A stretch of 64,000 bases of DNA from Sclerodactyla briareus (GCA_026419785.1 JAODTK010005331.1:1-64000); one strand, 5' to 3'; numbered from the stretch's first letter, positions 1 to 13,065 are shown. A program made the numbers and translations. The notes: a model not told the origin generated them from the letters alone.

Positions 1-554
1 TTTCAGCCGCTGGTGAGACTCACCTGAATCATTCTGTCTACAAGTAGGAAATCCCAGTATTTCTCGCAACAAGCGGTAATTGAAACGTTTCAGCGGAGAG
101 CCACTATGATTAATAATTGTATTAAAGATTTACCTTACGAAGAGAGATTACGTGCCGTCTCGGTCTAACTTCGAGGAAGCTGAGACGAATTCGTGGGATT
201 TGGATGTCAGAGGTTTTTTCAATTGTTCCATGGTTTCGAGGGCCTTTCCTTCGGCTATTTCTTTGAGTTTTCCAAAGTACCACCAATAGGGGTCCATTGC
301 CTCAAGCTTTCGTCGTGGTAAATGATGTAGATTGGACATGCGGAAATATTTCTTCCCCAGAGAGTTATTTCTGAGTGGAATAGCCGTCTTGAAGATGTTG
401 TTCTGTCTAAAGAGTTTGATGCATTCAGAACATTGCTTGCTTTAATTTTTCAAGAATTGTGCGCGAATTCTTTGAACATTTGGGGGGTGTTCTTCTCTTT
501 GGGAGTTGTGGTTTCGTGTCTCTATGAGGATTTTGTCCTTCCTGACCCCTTTTC
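1..554. other. no feature recognised
   Basis: AT-rich sequence with no homology I recognise, no convincing splice pair and no repeat structure. The short open frames here are of chance length. Confidence 0.5.
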
Positions 555-662
555 ACTAACTAAAACTAACGTCAACCTAAACTAAACTAAACTAAACAAG
601 AGAAAGAAAACTAAAACTAAACACACTAACTAAACTAAACTAAACCAAACTAAAACTAAACA
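555..662. repeat. ACTAA pentanucleotide minisatellite
   Basis: About 108 bp made largely of the 5-mer ACTAA and variants (ACTAAA, ACTAAC), interrupted once by a purine-rich stretch of about 15 bp near 596-610. It is an ordinary degenerate simple repeat. It is not a telomeric TTAGGG-type repeat. Confidence 0.8.
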
Positions 663-2984
663 ACCGTTCGTTCATTCTTTCATAGCAATCGCAACTGAAT
701 GCACATGTGTTGCAACAATGTTTTTTCTATTTTTCATTTTCAGGTTATTTCTCATAGCCAGTTGAAACTACGCAAACTGAAATCCGGGGATTCGAAGCAA
801 CCACAGCTCAATTCATGGTAACTGGTATAAATGATTTTAGGGAACGTACAAAACAGTTTGATCCAGTGATGAACGGCCTCTTGAAAAGCTATTTAATATA
901 CAATGATTAATTAATTATATAATTAACCACGTAATTACTTGGTCAGATCCTTTGCATTATTTTAACATACACGAGATATAAATTGCTACTAGTGATGCTT
1001 TTCCCTCGGCAATCAGATATTTTTAACCAGTCGTGGCTCATCCAATCACTCTTACGAAGTCATATTTCCTGGGTTCCGTGAGTTTGTTTATTTGAAAACG
1101 AGCGACGATTCTAGCTACTACTGTTCCCTTGCAAATTTTCATTAACATACGAATGGTGGGATCAATACCAGATGTAGTTCAACGTGATAGCAATTTATTT
1201 CCTATCACACATGTTGTTATGAAAGCTCCAATTCAGGGGGGTAGCTCAGTTTCTTTAGACAATGCAGAATCTAATATTGCCTATTACCAATTACTATCAC
1301 AAATGATGATAGTATTCGACAGATTGAGTGGAATATTATCTATGATTACGAAACTTGGAAGTTATTTTTGAAGTCTGCCCTCCTGCCATCACACTCCTCA
1401 GCAACCACATGCAGAATGCTGTCCTATCCCCCTTTATTCTATGACTATGGAATACTGACACACTGTCGCACCGTTGTGACCTCGACCGTTTATGGTAAGC
1501 AGGCTGGAGCGATAAAATTACAACCGTTATAACCTTCATACATTTAGGTACCCATCGAATTAATTATTACCGGACAGTTTGTTGTGTGATTGCAAACTCA
1601 AATTCCGATCAATCAGTCATTTATCACCGAATCTAATATAACGGGATTGTCATCAAGGGTTTGAGATACACGATACTTGTATTCAATATACATTTGAATT
1701 ATCATACTTTTCGAGTCTTTTCACATACATAGAACGTTTAGCATTAATAATTGGCGAATCCGATCCTATATTATGAATGTGCCAACATATGGCCATACCG
1801 CAGCAGCGCCAATTCAATAGCTTCATGGATCGCTTAGCTTGAATACATTGTTTCCATAGCTTCTGGTGTTTCTCCTTGATAAATGAATAAGAACGCAGTT
1901 CCAATATAACCATTGCTGCTAATAAATACCCGGGTTTCCTTAAACCAGTGAGTATAGCTGCAAAATGTATTTGCCTTGTGAATCTCAAGAATTCACCGAA
2001 GTTTCACCTAAATTTATCTGGATTGTGACCTGAATACCGGTATATATATGATCATAAATAGCAGGTGGAGACGGAAGGTTTCTTCCAGTGAAAAAACTGC
2101 CACGGTAACACTATATAGCGCAAGAAATGGTTGAGATGATTTTAATTTACACTGGTGGTTAAAATTTTTGTGGCGATACGCTATAGTAAGAAAATTATTC
2201 TCGAATGCGGGCAATTTAGTGAGAAACTGTCAGAAAGTAAATGAGGATGGTTAAGGGGAGTTGTTGACTTTGAGAAATGGGGAAGAGTCCACTCCTTTGG
2301 TGGAAAATGTAGTGATCACACTCAATTCTCGCCAAAGATAAATCCTAATGTATTGCGAACGCCGTCTGACTATCGAAAAGATGAAATAACACCTGAGTAT
2401 GATGTTCAAACGACTAACGAGTCCTAGGTAAACGAATAAAACATATCATCATTGAAATTCATCTGCTCTCTTTTTTCCATTATAACTAGGCGTTCAATCT
2501 AGAAATGAAAAAATAGGCAAGCAATTGAAGACAGGGTAACGGCGTCAATATACAGCTAGCTAGCTATTCGGAATAAATGTGAATGTTGCCCTTACCCCGG
2601 TCCTACTGTTTGACCTTCGGGATCAAACACGTTTGTTACTGATTCAATGTTTGGGCTGTAAAAACCACAGAACTCGAGTGCAAACAGTTTGAGAAAATGC
2701 TCTGGATACCTGACAGGTTTTGTGTGAGACTCGGCATTTTTTTTTACTGAATTCAACACGAGTTTAGCTAGCCGTCCTAGTGACCTTTGAGTAGGCATAA
2801 CGCTAGCATAGGTTTGGCATACGCTAGCTGAGAATATCACAATCAAAAACAACGCGTGTGCTAGGCCTAGATGTAGTATTATTACCACTGCTATTGCTAC
2901 TCGGATCATCATCGTCACACTGCGTCCCCCAAAAAATTCAGACTATTTTTTTCGCGACGGTTCTGCACGACTGATGAGTTCATA
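663..2984. other. no gene supported
   Basis: A long pyrimidine tract ending in TTTTCAG at about 721-743 looks like a splice acceptor, but no matching donor with an open exon follows. A sequence close to the LINE tail motif (ATATAGCGC) occurs near 2113 without other LINE sequence around it. Nothing else stands out. Confidence 0.45.
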
Positions 2985-2989
2985 CAATA

Positions 2990-3357
2990 GCTTCGTTCCG
3001 ATGGCCGCTTAGTGTGGAAATCGTGCGGCTGTCAAGCCATGTCCATCCAGTTCTGTAATAACTTCAGACCTGAGGCCGTGGTTGCGTGTAGGTTTGGGAC
3101 ATCTCTGCATATTTAATATTTGAATGTTTTCATTAATTGTTCTTCTCCAAAAAGGACTTTATCATACCATTGCTTCGCTGCATCCTGTTCTTGTTCTGTG
3201 CATTTGACGTCTGGAGAGAGGCATCGCACTCGTGTCGCGTTTGCTAGGGTTACCTCTTCAGGGTAGCAGCAGGCCAGTATTTACCACCCGTGGCATACGT
3301 CCTGTTTCTTGGGCTCATTAACTGGCTTCAAATCATCATTGAAAACTGTATCTCCGC
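2990..3357 (-). pseudogene. unassigned coding-like stretch with stops
   Basis: Read on the minus strand, one frame runs from about 3357 to 2990 with three stops, and the segments between stops have balanced, protein-like composition. The longest segment (about 3273-3118) includes the residues CLSPDVKCTEQEQDAAKQWY and ends at a TAA. A further segment reads VPNLHATTASGLKLLQNW. I do not recognise a family. It could be a decayed transposon gene, a host pseudogene, or chance. Its length does not exclude chance; the only argument for it is that one frame resumes sensible composition across each stop. Confidence 0.22.
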
Positions 3358-3971
3358 AGTTGTCTCAAACCTTGCCTGCTCCTTCGCAGGAGCGGTTTTC
3401 GATAAAGAACCAGGTCAAATGTAGTATCTTGTTTTAGGTGTGCTCAGTCAAATTTTTTTCAAATAATCTTGAGCATTTGACGTTTGTGACTCACTGGTGT
3501 CAAGCTCCGTTCTCTTCATCTGCCACAAACCCCTTTTTGGCTCCAAAAAAAACTCCATGTAAGACATGATGTTGAACTGGCGACAGTACAATTCCCCCAG
3601 TTAAATGATGCATGTAGTGCAGAATGGTAGGTCAACAAATGCTTCTTGACATACATTGTTCCATTCTTGTTCCTGGCGTAGGAGCGGGAGGGACTTCTGC
3701 CATAGAATATGGCAAAACCCACGGCCTTTCAGTCCACAGCATTTTAAGGGAGGAATTTGAATGAAAATCATAGATTCCGGAGGCCAATAGGCGGACGGAA
3801 GGCCTAATATTCACAAAAACTATGAATGCAAGAACTATACTCTCGATGATCGATTGAAACCGGTATCAATCGAATTTGAACTTATTTACCCAATCAAATA
3901 GAGGTAATCCCAGTTATCTTCGCTAGGACAAATCCTCCCATTGTGTATTTATGCAAAGTTATCCTACCCTC

Positions 3972-4070
3972 GATTTGAATTCAACACCAGGCTGATTGAA
4001 CTCTTCGGCAATGGATCAACCTGAGATTTGAATCAACACCAGGCTTGATTGAACGTCTTCGGCAATCGGA
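3972..4070. repeat. two-copy 52-bp tandem duplication
   Basis: A unit beginning GATTTGAA-TCAACACCAGG starts at 3972 and again at 4024. It includes a shared TTCGGCAAT near the end of each copy. The copies differ by a few substitutions and one-base indels, so the duplication is moderately old. Confidence 0.75.
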
Positions 4071-6817
4071 GCGCAGGAACCCGATGAAGGTAGTTTCGAA
4101 TAGTATATAGATAGTCACACTCACAGCTATCTGTTTTAATGCAAATTAATCGATTCACATGGCAATAACAGTCAGTTGGTTGATTAGTAAGCAACTACGA
4201 CATACACATATGTACATATACTCACGACAACATGATTAGTTTTGTGTTCTGTGTTGATATGGGTGGTTTTGCGACTTTTGCCAAAATAATGTATTATTGC
4301 TATTATAGTCTATACCGAGTCCGATGGTCTATTTAGTCCTCTATCCAGATCAGTATAGATGTTTCAGATCGTATCAGTTGTCTTGTTGATTCGTTCTTGT
4401 TTGTACGTTTATAGTCCCCCCATGTAGGCCGTGAGTTCTTGTAACCAAGCTTCTATGCCCAAGACAACTTTTCACGGAAAAAAAATGAACAAAAACAACT
4501 GTCTTGTGTCAATTTTTGCAGCGGTGCCTTGAAGGACAAAGTTGAATGAAACTTAAAGTACAAACGAAATGTCCAAAGCCGGCCCATTTAATCTGACCGA
4601 TCACTCAACTCGTGATTGTTCTCCCAATTTTCCGAAATCACATTAGTAATTTGATCAGTTGCCGCATCTTGTTCGGCGAAATAGTGTTCAGCCAATTCAT
4701 TCCATCAAGCCAAAGTAGCCAAGGATGAATGTGTTATCACTTCCAGCTAACTATGGAAATTAGAGCACCAATCTTGACCCTCAATTTAGAGACCCACCCC
4801 AATCTGACCATCAATTGTGTCTATGAAATCTCCGGAAGCTATCGTTCATTGAAGAATAATAATTATTATGAGATTATGAATTTCGTCGCGATAATTGACC
4901 TTGTCTTCCAACTTTAATAGATTGACACAGGAATATGAAGACCCATTATGGTAGAAAATTCACGAACTATTATAACATTTATTTTTTACGTACTTTTTGG
5001 TCAACATTTACGCAGATGGCTACACGTGTCCAGTCGGGTCTTTCATTCTCTTACCCATTTCATTAAGCCGGAGATGAGGCTTTGGGAACGTATTTGGCTA
5101 TACCATAATGGGCCGAATTGAGGTGGAGCAATAGTATTGCCCACCAAAACAGTAGACATCATGAATGTGAACAGTCGTTTACAGTCCTTCACTCTAACAT
5201 CCATTCGGGAAAAAAAAAAAAAAAACAACAACTGCAGACTCGTCGGTTATGACCCGCAGTACTCGCCAGATCTAACATTGATGCAAGTGATGAATGGAAT
5301 ACGCTCGAGGAAGAATTGTTAGATTTCTCATATTTTCGTTTCTTCTCGAAGCACAGATGAGATTTTAACATAACGAAATATGGGTCAACGAGATTCGGAG
5401 AGTGTGAGCCCTAGGTAAGACGTCGTGGCTAGCGCTTATCCCATTTTCCAAGAGGTTTCTTCGTAAAGAATACATTTGGAATAGATTGTATTGAATGCAT
5501 TTCAGATACCAGAGGCTGTCTATTATTGCCAGCTCGCTCCCTAATAGGACTTCATTCACAGCATAGGATGAGATGCAGCCCATGGTATTAATAACCCAGT
5601 GAAAGACTTCCCATATCAGACATGAGCGTTAGGGGAGCTGCAGTGGCCTTAGGCTGCTCTGACGAATTGCTTTGACCGCTATTGAAAAATACTTATATAC
5701 AGCGGCTAACCTACATAAACGTTGGCATAGGACTGAGCAATTTTCTAAGAATTCCTAACATAATTGGTTTGCCTAAATCAATCATAAATGAGGTCTGTAG
5801 CCAAAGGCCACGTCTGTGTAATGTTCAGGACAAGATGTTGAAACATAGAATGTAAAAAGAATTGGTCGAGGCAGTGAATATGAATGAAACAAATTTGGCA
5901 TAATAGCCAATTTAAAGATCAATAATACACCCTGTTATCGTACGAACGAAGAACACGGAGTCGAAGAAAAAATCTCTAAAGCACATTCCATGCTACACAT
6001 AGAGGTCTTCACCAAAATACTTTTGTAGATTGAAAATGTGGACTTCAAGCGAGTTACAAATTCTTAACTATATTGTCACTGAAATACTCACCCACTTCAC
6101 ATACAAGCACGGCGCACTTCCGGTGAGTGCTCATTTTGAGAATAATCGAGCGTGATGTAACCTGATCGTTGATAGGTGACATGGGGATGAGGAGAGATGC
6201 GATCTCGCATTGAATTTTTTTTTGTCAATCCGTTTGTCACGTTGTTACTGCTTCTTCATTAGGACTATTTTCACTAATTTTTATTAATATTTCGATCCAC
6301 CAAGTTGCCAAAGTAAGAATAATCACGTTCCTAGCAATCATTTTGGTTGCGTAAAAATGAAATAAAAGATGCACGACTGTTGTTTCAATAAGTTTTGGCA
6401 AACTGCAATACTGTTTCTGAACATTCCGACCTGGATTGTTTGTGATACAGCAATTATCCTCAAACGTGTCTTAGCAGATGCCCACAACGGCATTCCTGAA
6501 TTGGGCTCTCCACTTATAATGAAAAATTGCGATTGACAATGTTCTATATTATCATGTTTTGTTGAATCTGACAGTCAGGTGACCATGTTATCATTATAGA
6601 ATATTTGGACAATGAAATAGTTGTCATTATTTTACGTCAACCAGCGACAGTTTACTATAACCAATTGCCATCAAATAGTGATAAAACACAGACCACAATA
6701 AAAAGTGACGAAGTCTGGCCACAAAAACCTAGAAGTGAGAATTTTGACGTATGATAGCTATTAATATAATTCTATATCTTAAATTGCGTAGGCAACTGTT
6801 CGCAGTGTAACGTTTAT
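4071..6817. other. no gene supported
   Basis: Contains a small ATAATAATTATTAT palindrome near 4855, an A-run at about 5210-5224, and a very weak Tc1/mariner-like peptide (YSPDL) at about 5258-5272 that I did not accept as an element. No other structure was recognised. Confidence 0.45.
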
Positions 6818-7131
6818 CAATAATGATGATAATAAAATAAAATAAAGAATAATAATAATTCAATCCTAATACACACTATACTACTAATCATAATAAGGTC
6901 ATTACACCCTGGTCATGGTAACTGCCAATAGGTGCCCCCACAACACCCATCACAATTGGCGGCATAATCAGCGCACTGTATCCACAAGTTACTCTCAGAG
7001 GATCAAAATAAGCCGGGCAAGACGAGGCAACAGGAGATAATGCGCCTGATAAAACACGACTGGAAAAGCCACCAAGCCGGGTCTCGAACCCGGAACTTCT
7101 CGATTACTAGTCCTAAGCTATACTGCCTGAG
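6818..7131 (-). mobile_element. tRNA-derived SINE, family B
   Basis: Read on the minus strand, the head at about 7130-7070 has an A-box-like TAGCTTAGGACTAG. It is followed by a perfect B-box hairpin core, CCGGGTTCGAGACCCGG (7077-7093), the RNA polymerase III internal promoter elements of a tRNA. A unique body of about 200 bp follows and the element ends in an A/T-rich tail of TTATTATT-type microsatellite near 6820-6860, as is usual for SINEs. It is unlike the family A SINE at 8.2, 52.7 and 55.9 kb. The spacing and the mismatched stems rule out a functional tRNA. The end coordinates are approximate. Confidence 0.55.
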
Positions 7132-8174
7132 AGTATTGAATAATGTAAGAAACGTCCGGGCGTTTATTGTAAACCTCGCGAATTATTGCGAAACAAATTC
7201 CGCTGTGTCATCCTAACCATCCTGCAATCATCTCTGACGGAATCCTTATTCTCATTAATTTAGGGCAGCTTTCTAAGTAGTGTTGAGGAACTCTGGCAGT
7301 GTAATCCTTTAATTTCCAGATATGTATGAAACTCTTCGAAACAACATAGTTTTCAATATCCAATTTCAAAATAACTTTGCCGGTTGGGGTTGGTGTTTAT
7401 ATAAACTTCAGCCCGAAATATTGGCACACACAACCACTTCTAAGTAACCGTATGTCATCATAATAGGCTTATGGTGATCTTCATTGAAAGTTAAAGTCTC
7501 ATAAACATTAGCCTCGGAGGATTACACACATTATGTGAATTCCAACTATTCCAGTAGAGATTCTAGGCAGCGAATGGAATATTCCTTGATGGTATAGAGG
7601 TACCTTTATGCTTAACCGTCCCAACGATTGACCCCGCACTAAGAACTGCTGCCCCCTGATTTCTTAAACGTGCTGATTATTACGGGCACACTGTCCGGGT
7701 CAACAACACTCGCACAATGGTTATCCGACTCTGATCCCTCTGCTTGTACAAATGCTTTCTAAGAACGCGCACCCTATCTGCTTAATTTAAAGAATAAACA
7801 AAATGCTGCCGTTTTTCCTCCCCCCCTAGGCCGTATAACGGACAATACACACTTATTACCAACAAACCACATCCATGCATTGTTATGAAAGTATGGATCC
7901 TAGAAGGAACTAATACCCGTTGTCGATTGCTTTCAAAGGAAACTCATTGACTATGGTAACCAGTTTTTATGCTCAACCCGAATATCTTGACCGCCGGACC
8001 ACAAATTGTTTACCCTCGGGTTTTTTTCCTCCCAATGCTTCTAAATTCCCACCAGGCATGTTTTATGGTTGCTCAAATCGTCGTATCATGTATGCCCGAT
8101 AACGGCCGCCGTCTAATTTTCGCTATGTTTTGCGACATGACCGCCCCTTCAGAACAGGCCCTAACAGAACCGAT
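7132..8174. other. no feature recognised
   Basis: Mixed-composition sequence with a short C-run at about 7821-7827. No exon, repeat or element was recognised. Confidence 0.4.
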
Positions 8175-8430
8175 AGTGGTTGGCACAATTGGTAGAGCGT
8201 CGTGCCTCCTACCCGGCTGGCACGGTCAGGTTATACCAAAGACTTTCAAAAATTGGACCCGGTGCCTTCGACTCAGCCACAAGGGGATGGAGCGGGGGCA
8301 AACGAGGGGCAGGCAAGTTGCCTTCTGCGTGGACCCCCCCCTCCCCACCCAATGACGGAAACCGCCAAAAGGCATTCCTGTTCTGTGCCTAGTGAGGATT
8401 CGCTTGTGGTGAGAAGCGTTCTGTCCAGTC
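8175..8430 (+). mobile_element. tRNA-derived SINE, family A, copy 1 (B box lost)
   Basis: Begins GTGGTTGGCACAATTGG with a good pol III A box (8181-8192) and continues TAGAGCGTCG. After ACCCGG the stretch that carries the B box in the copy at 55.7-56.1 kb is missing, and the sequence resumes at the shared block ATACCAAAGACTT (about 8234-8246). It then runs through the shared segments CAAGTTGCCTTCTGCGTG and GTGCCTAGTGAGGATTC. The open frames across this region follow from its GC-richness and are not genes. Lack of the B box makes this copy transcriptionally dead as a SINE. Boundaries are approximate and no clean target duplication was seen. Confidence 0.72.
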
Positions 8431-10787
8431 GCTAAGATTTTGCGTCGACGAGTTGTTTTATTTCAAGGAACATTTTTGGGGGGACCTCCTCTCACATTAC
8501 AATATATCTCATAAAGGCTAACCTAAAGTAATAGGCAAAAACATATATGTCTCAGATAAACATGGAGCGTTACGCCGACTGGGAGGTGAATGTTGTATTT
8601 TCAAAACTGTAGTATTGTAGTACCCAAAATGGAGAACACCTCCATCCAATAATTCGTAAATGTACGACTTAAGTAGAGGAAACAAACTATTGAACATTGT
8701 ACAGATATGAAGGTGGATTAAGTGATACATAACTGTAGTAGTGTGGCATCTAAAATGAATCGTGATTTATTCCCCTCCGTATCGTTTTCTCTCGAAGAAA
8801 AAACGGAAACTTTCGGTACAAAATGAATTAGTAGCTGTTTCGTACGATTGCTGGATGACGGTATTGCCTTGATGCTGTGCTTGAAACTTACTTCTCATGG
8901 AACTCCTAAGAGGCAAACCAGCTACACAGATCGTACCTAAAAATGTTCAATAATTAGATGCACACATGTAGACAGGATTATTGACATGAAAAAGGAGAAT
9001 GAATCAAATGACTATATAGCGCGGCACTTCGATAATATGTGTCGATAATATTAGAAACTATGGCTTATTGTTCTGCCTGTTCTTCCTGCCGGCATAATGA
9101 CAGGTCATTACAGGCCTCCAGATTTTCCACAGTTTATCATTCAACACTTTGATGTGACATTTTGATAGGCGGAAATGTTATGAACAGTAAATTCAGACAT
9201 CGATATTGGGCAGACCATTTGAATAATTCTTGCTTCTTGTTAAAACTAACAAATATCACATAGGCAGTGACTTATTGTTTGCCCTTACTTCGATATTTCT
9301 AAATTATCGGTGCCTGGTCACGGGTCGCATAGATTTTAATGTGTTGGCCATCTTTCAAACTCATATAAAATACTGCGATAGGCCCATCTGTCTCGTTAAA
9401 CATAGTCTCACGCATTCGTTATCGTCTCCACGCATTGCGTCTGTCCCGTCTTGATCATTCCCAAGTGACACATTCTAATAATTCTTGGGGGCAGATCCAG
9501 AGAACTACAAGCAAGATTTTCCTCCGCCTGCCGTCACTCATGATCTCACAGTCCTCAAGAGTAACGCGAGTCACTAGCCGCGTGATATAGGTGGCATCTT
9601 CTGTAAGTGTATCTAGTTTCCTAAATGTGCTTTTTCTATTCCTTGTAATTTATCTTAGCCCTCACGTGGGTGGTCGATATATCCTAACACTACAACACAG
9701 CGTTCTCTACTCCGAGTTCTAAAAGTTCAATCTACTTGAACTCAGGTTCGCACTTTTGAGGTACTCGAAATGAGGCAGTCATCCGTCTGCTGTTTTAATG
9801 TTCAGTAATTCTTATCTTTTAGACTCGTCTCCGCCAGAATGGCCAAGAGATTGTCCATAGGTAATAGGGGAGGGGAAACACGCTGAGATTATCTTATTGG
9901 AATTCGATGGAACCTCCAAACAAAGTCATCATCAAGTTTCTCCATACGTAACAAACCATAAATACATTCGAATTAAAATCACCAGTTGGACCTTGGAGCC
10001 CATGCGTATTCTCATGCCAAGTGAGAGTCCACTGGTCAGCTGAATTGAACATGTTCCTCAAAGGAATGCACCTCCTTAGGGGTTTGGAGAGGTGGGGAGG
10101 GGCGGGAGAGGGACTGCTTTGTGTTATATTGATACCGTCACGTGCCTCCGGTCACATGCTGAGCTGTTTTGGGGGTTATTCTGCAGTTCTGAGATTGTTT
10201 GCCTAAAACGAATAAAATTTACAACGCGCTCTTATTCACCCTCTGAGGTGCCCAAGCACATAATAGTAGAAAAACACGATGAATGCAAAAACAATTTATT
10301 TTTAGCCTGTGCGTTGAAAATGGTGAAAGTTATTTGCATCTAACGCAGTTCTTTTAGCAGTTTTCCGGAATTAAGCATCATCAATGATATTTATATTTAA
10401 TACACGACTGACTGACAAGCAATTTAATATATATACTTCATTATACAGAATGTATCAGGATAGACTCATTTGGTAATATATATTATGATAGAGGGAGCTA
10501 TATGCATCCTGTGACAGAATTTCTATAATATTACAAAAACGTCACCAAGAGTAAGAAAAAAACAACATCACATCCAGCAGTCAATTTCGACTACACTCTT
10601 AGACACGAAAACTCTAGTAGTTTTTCAAATGATATTCAATGTAGGCTCAAAAGATTCGTCAAATGAGAGGTGGATGAATAAATGCAAAGTAAGTCTGCAC
10701 CAAGCGCTATCGTTTTCTCCTGTTCGAAGTTCCTTATAGGCTGATTGTGTAGGTCGGCAAGAAAGAACACACTCGTTTGAGCTTCAG
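8431..10787. other. no gene supported
   Basis: No exon pair, transposon end or tandem repeat was recognised. ATATAGCGC near 9013-9022 resembles the LINE tail motif but has no flanking LINE sequence. The last bases form a plausible splice acceptor (GAGCTTCAG) for the exon starting at 10788. Confidence 0.4.
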
Positions 10788-12223
10788 CGGTGGCAGATCC
10801 GACAGTCATGGCCTATTATGACAGACTGCGATCGATTAGATGGTACATTGAGCTGATATACCTTTGTCATTATCAAGTGAGTTCTTACTACACTGTTTCA
10901 TTGTCCGCCAATGAATTATCCTCTAATTCAACTAATGTTTTATGCTGTTGCCATTTAAAAAAAAATTTTTTTTTTTTCTTACAGTGTACCACCGAGCTGA
11001 GTATCTTACCTAAACAAGGTCAGCCAAGGACGCAGACGCTATACCCTAATCTAACCGGTGGAGGTGTGAGTGATTCACGCAAATAGGAACATGCCAATTC
11101 TCTACCATCATCGCTTGTCTCTACTCAAGCCTTTCTGAGTGAGCGCTCGCCTGCTGGCCTGACAGCAATGCGTACCTATGATCCGATCCCCGGATTCGAA
11201 CGGCGATTTCCAGATTGTTATGCTACGTTCGCCAACTGTCGAAACAATCGATTAGTACCTTCCCTGATAAAAAAATATATGGTTGTTATCCTGAAACTGG
11301 CATGAAAAAATGCGAATCAGCGCTATACCTACTAGCCCAAAACCATTCACACCCACCAATATAATCATGGCACACTCTCCCATTGTGAGTTTTCGGAACA
11401 AACTTGGACAGCTGATGTTCACTTCTGCAGAAGATGGGTGATACTAAATTCCTCCTGGCGAAAGTTACTATCGTTGAACATGTGGTCGTTCAAAACTATA
11501 CACCGTATTTACAGTTTCGATTCCTGGGATCATACGTACTACACCAGATTGAGCAAAGCCTAATTCAACCTATTACACCCCATTATCCACGGTACACTTA
11601 GATAGTAATTACAAGAGTTCCATCTCTGTGTATCGTAATTCCGTACATTAATTTAGAATCATTCCAAGTTTTCTTTCCATCATCGGTATAACGAAGATCA
11701 TTTGAATAAATACCCGCATCTACTTGAGCAAGCAAACTCATTGTTCCCGGTGTGCAGTAATCAGCCACCAGTCCCATGGTATGAAAAAGCCTCCTGTTCA
11801 CAGCGTGCATCACATCGTTATCCCGAAACACACTGCAAAAACATCTCCCCTAAAAAATGAACATTAATTGATTCTCTGTTAATCATGCCGAGTTTCTTAT
11901 CCCTGTTTCAGCCTGGGTAAATTAATCGGGCGGAGTTCGTAATTTGCAGAACATTCCGTAGATACCAGGTATTTCACACCTCTGCAGGTTTAAAAGTGGG
12001 TAGGGTTGGCTTCGATTAAACTTACCATTACTTGTAACGGGTCTTCTACATAGGAGACGAATTAGTTTCTAACGGTTAGCACGATCACCTCTTCTCGGAT
12101 TAATGAGAATAGTTGAGAGACTGTTTCCAGACTGTTTTCAGACTGTATGGTGGAGCATGTATTAAAAGCTAATGCTTTTTTTTTTTATTTACAGCAAGGC
12201 GGCCAATCAACTGCGTCACCCGG
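10788..12223 (+). CDS. putative spliced gene fragment, three small exons
   Basis: Three exon candidates fit together. Exon a is 10788-10876 (acceptor GCTTCAG, donor CAA|GTGAGT). Exon b is 10985-11065 (T-rich tract ending CTTACAG, donor GTGAGT). Exon c is 12195-12223 (TTTTTTATTTACAG acceptor, donor GG|GTGAGT). Exon a ends on a codon boundary and exon b, 81 nt, starts and ends on one, so a and b join in phase; exon c adds 29 nt in the same frame. The product includes MAYYDRLRSIRWYIELIY, then TTELSILPKQGQPRTQ, then QGGQSTASP. I recognise no domain or family. A long intron of 1129 nt between b and c contains a decayed SINE. No start codon, stop or downstream exon was identified, so this is a partial internal model. 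The splice consensus and phase are visible in the sequence; the existence of a gene is inferred, and chance alignment of splice-like sites remains possible. Confidence 0.35.
11165..11260 (-). mobile_element. decayed tRNA-derived SINE head
   Basis: On the minus strand the sequence has a B-box-like CGTTCGAATCCGG at about 11190-11202. Upstream of it is TTGGCGAACGTAGC, a weak A box at tRNA-like spacing. No body or tail matching the other SINE copies was found. It lies inside the proposed 1129-nt intron. Confidence 0.35.
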
Positions 12224-12414
12224 GTGAGTGTGTAAGGAAAGTACCTGTTAGTGTAACAGGGACATTTCATGTGCATGTGCCCATGAGGACGATTTCCTCA
12301 TGGGCTATTAGTGTATGTGAATAGGCTACGTTATGGTATAGCAATGATATAGCTTTAGCGCACCACAAGGGGAGATATATCACTCGAGAGCGGAAGGTAC
12401 ATTGAACAACGACA

Positions 12415-13065
12415 CATACGAAGAAACATCCACACTCCTGTTCTGTATAGCGAAACTCACTCCCACCTGTGAACATGGTTTCCCTCACCTTCTTCATGTC
12501 TGGTAACGCGTCTTTTAATCAAAAGAACATTAATTTACGGACATGCAGCCCGACGTGGCCAGAAAGCCTATTTCAGCCTCAATCTATCCTCACATCGGAC
12601 AGGATTTTTTCTATCAGCAATAGGCCCCTTCTTCTCTACAGGCATAGGAGCCGGGAAGAGGGGGGGGGGTAGGAGCCGCGAAGGGGAGGGGCCGGCACTG
12701 GCCCTGGGGGAACGCCTCTTCAAACTTTTGCCGGAGTAACAGAAGGGCTTTCCTGACGAATGAAATGTGTGAAAAAAGTTCTCTGCAGACACACCTACAC
12801 TCCTGCTTTGTACGATGAACAAAGCTCACTGCCCCCAGTAAGCTTGGTTTCCCTCCTTTTTCACCTTCTTCCTCTCGGAAAAAGTATCACCAACTGATGA
12901 CGAGACTGTTAAGCAAAAGGACATTGATTTACTGGACATGCAGTCCCGACGTCGCCAGAAGTCCCTTTTCAGCCTTTAAATTGAGTCTCACATGTGTGCC
13001 TATCATTTGTTTTCTATCAGCAACAGGCCTCTGCCTGTCGTCTCCGCAGATATAGGCAGGCCTCT
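12415..13065. repeat. diverged 365-bp tandem duplication
   Basis: Two copies run in the same direction. Landmarks shared in the same order are CACTCCTG (12433 and 12798), GGTTTCCCTC, a motif near GGACATGCAG and CCCGACGT, CGCCAGAA/GGCCAGAA, TTTCAGCCT, and TTTTCTATCAGCAA before a run of AGGCC. Copy 1 covers about 12415-12655 and copy 2 about 12780-13065. A G-run and a GC-rich filler (12661-12720) lie between them. No coding potential was recognised in either copy. Confidence 0.6.

Noticed and set aside
5225-5330. Possible Tc1/mariner transposase relic (YSPDL, then NTLEEEL in another frame)
   Set aside because: Only one short motif matches, the following residues do not, and no inverted ends or TA flanks were found.
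7969-8435. Several overlapping plus-strand open frames
   Set aside because: They lie across a GC-rich tRNA-derived SINE and are not protein-coding.
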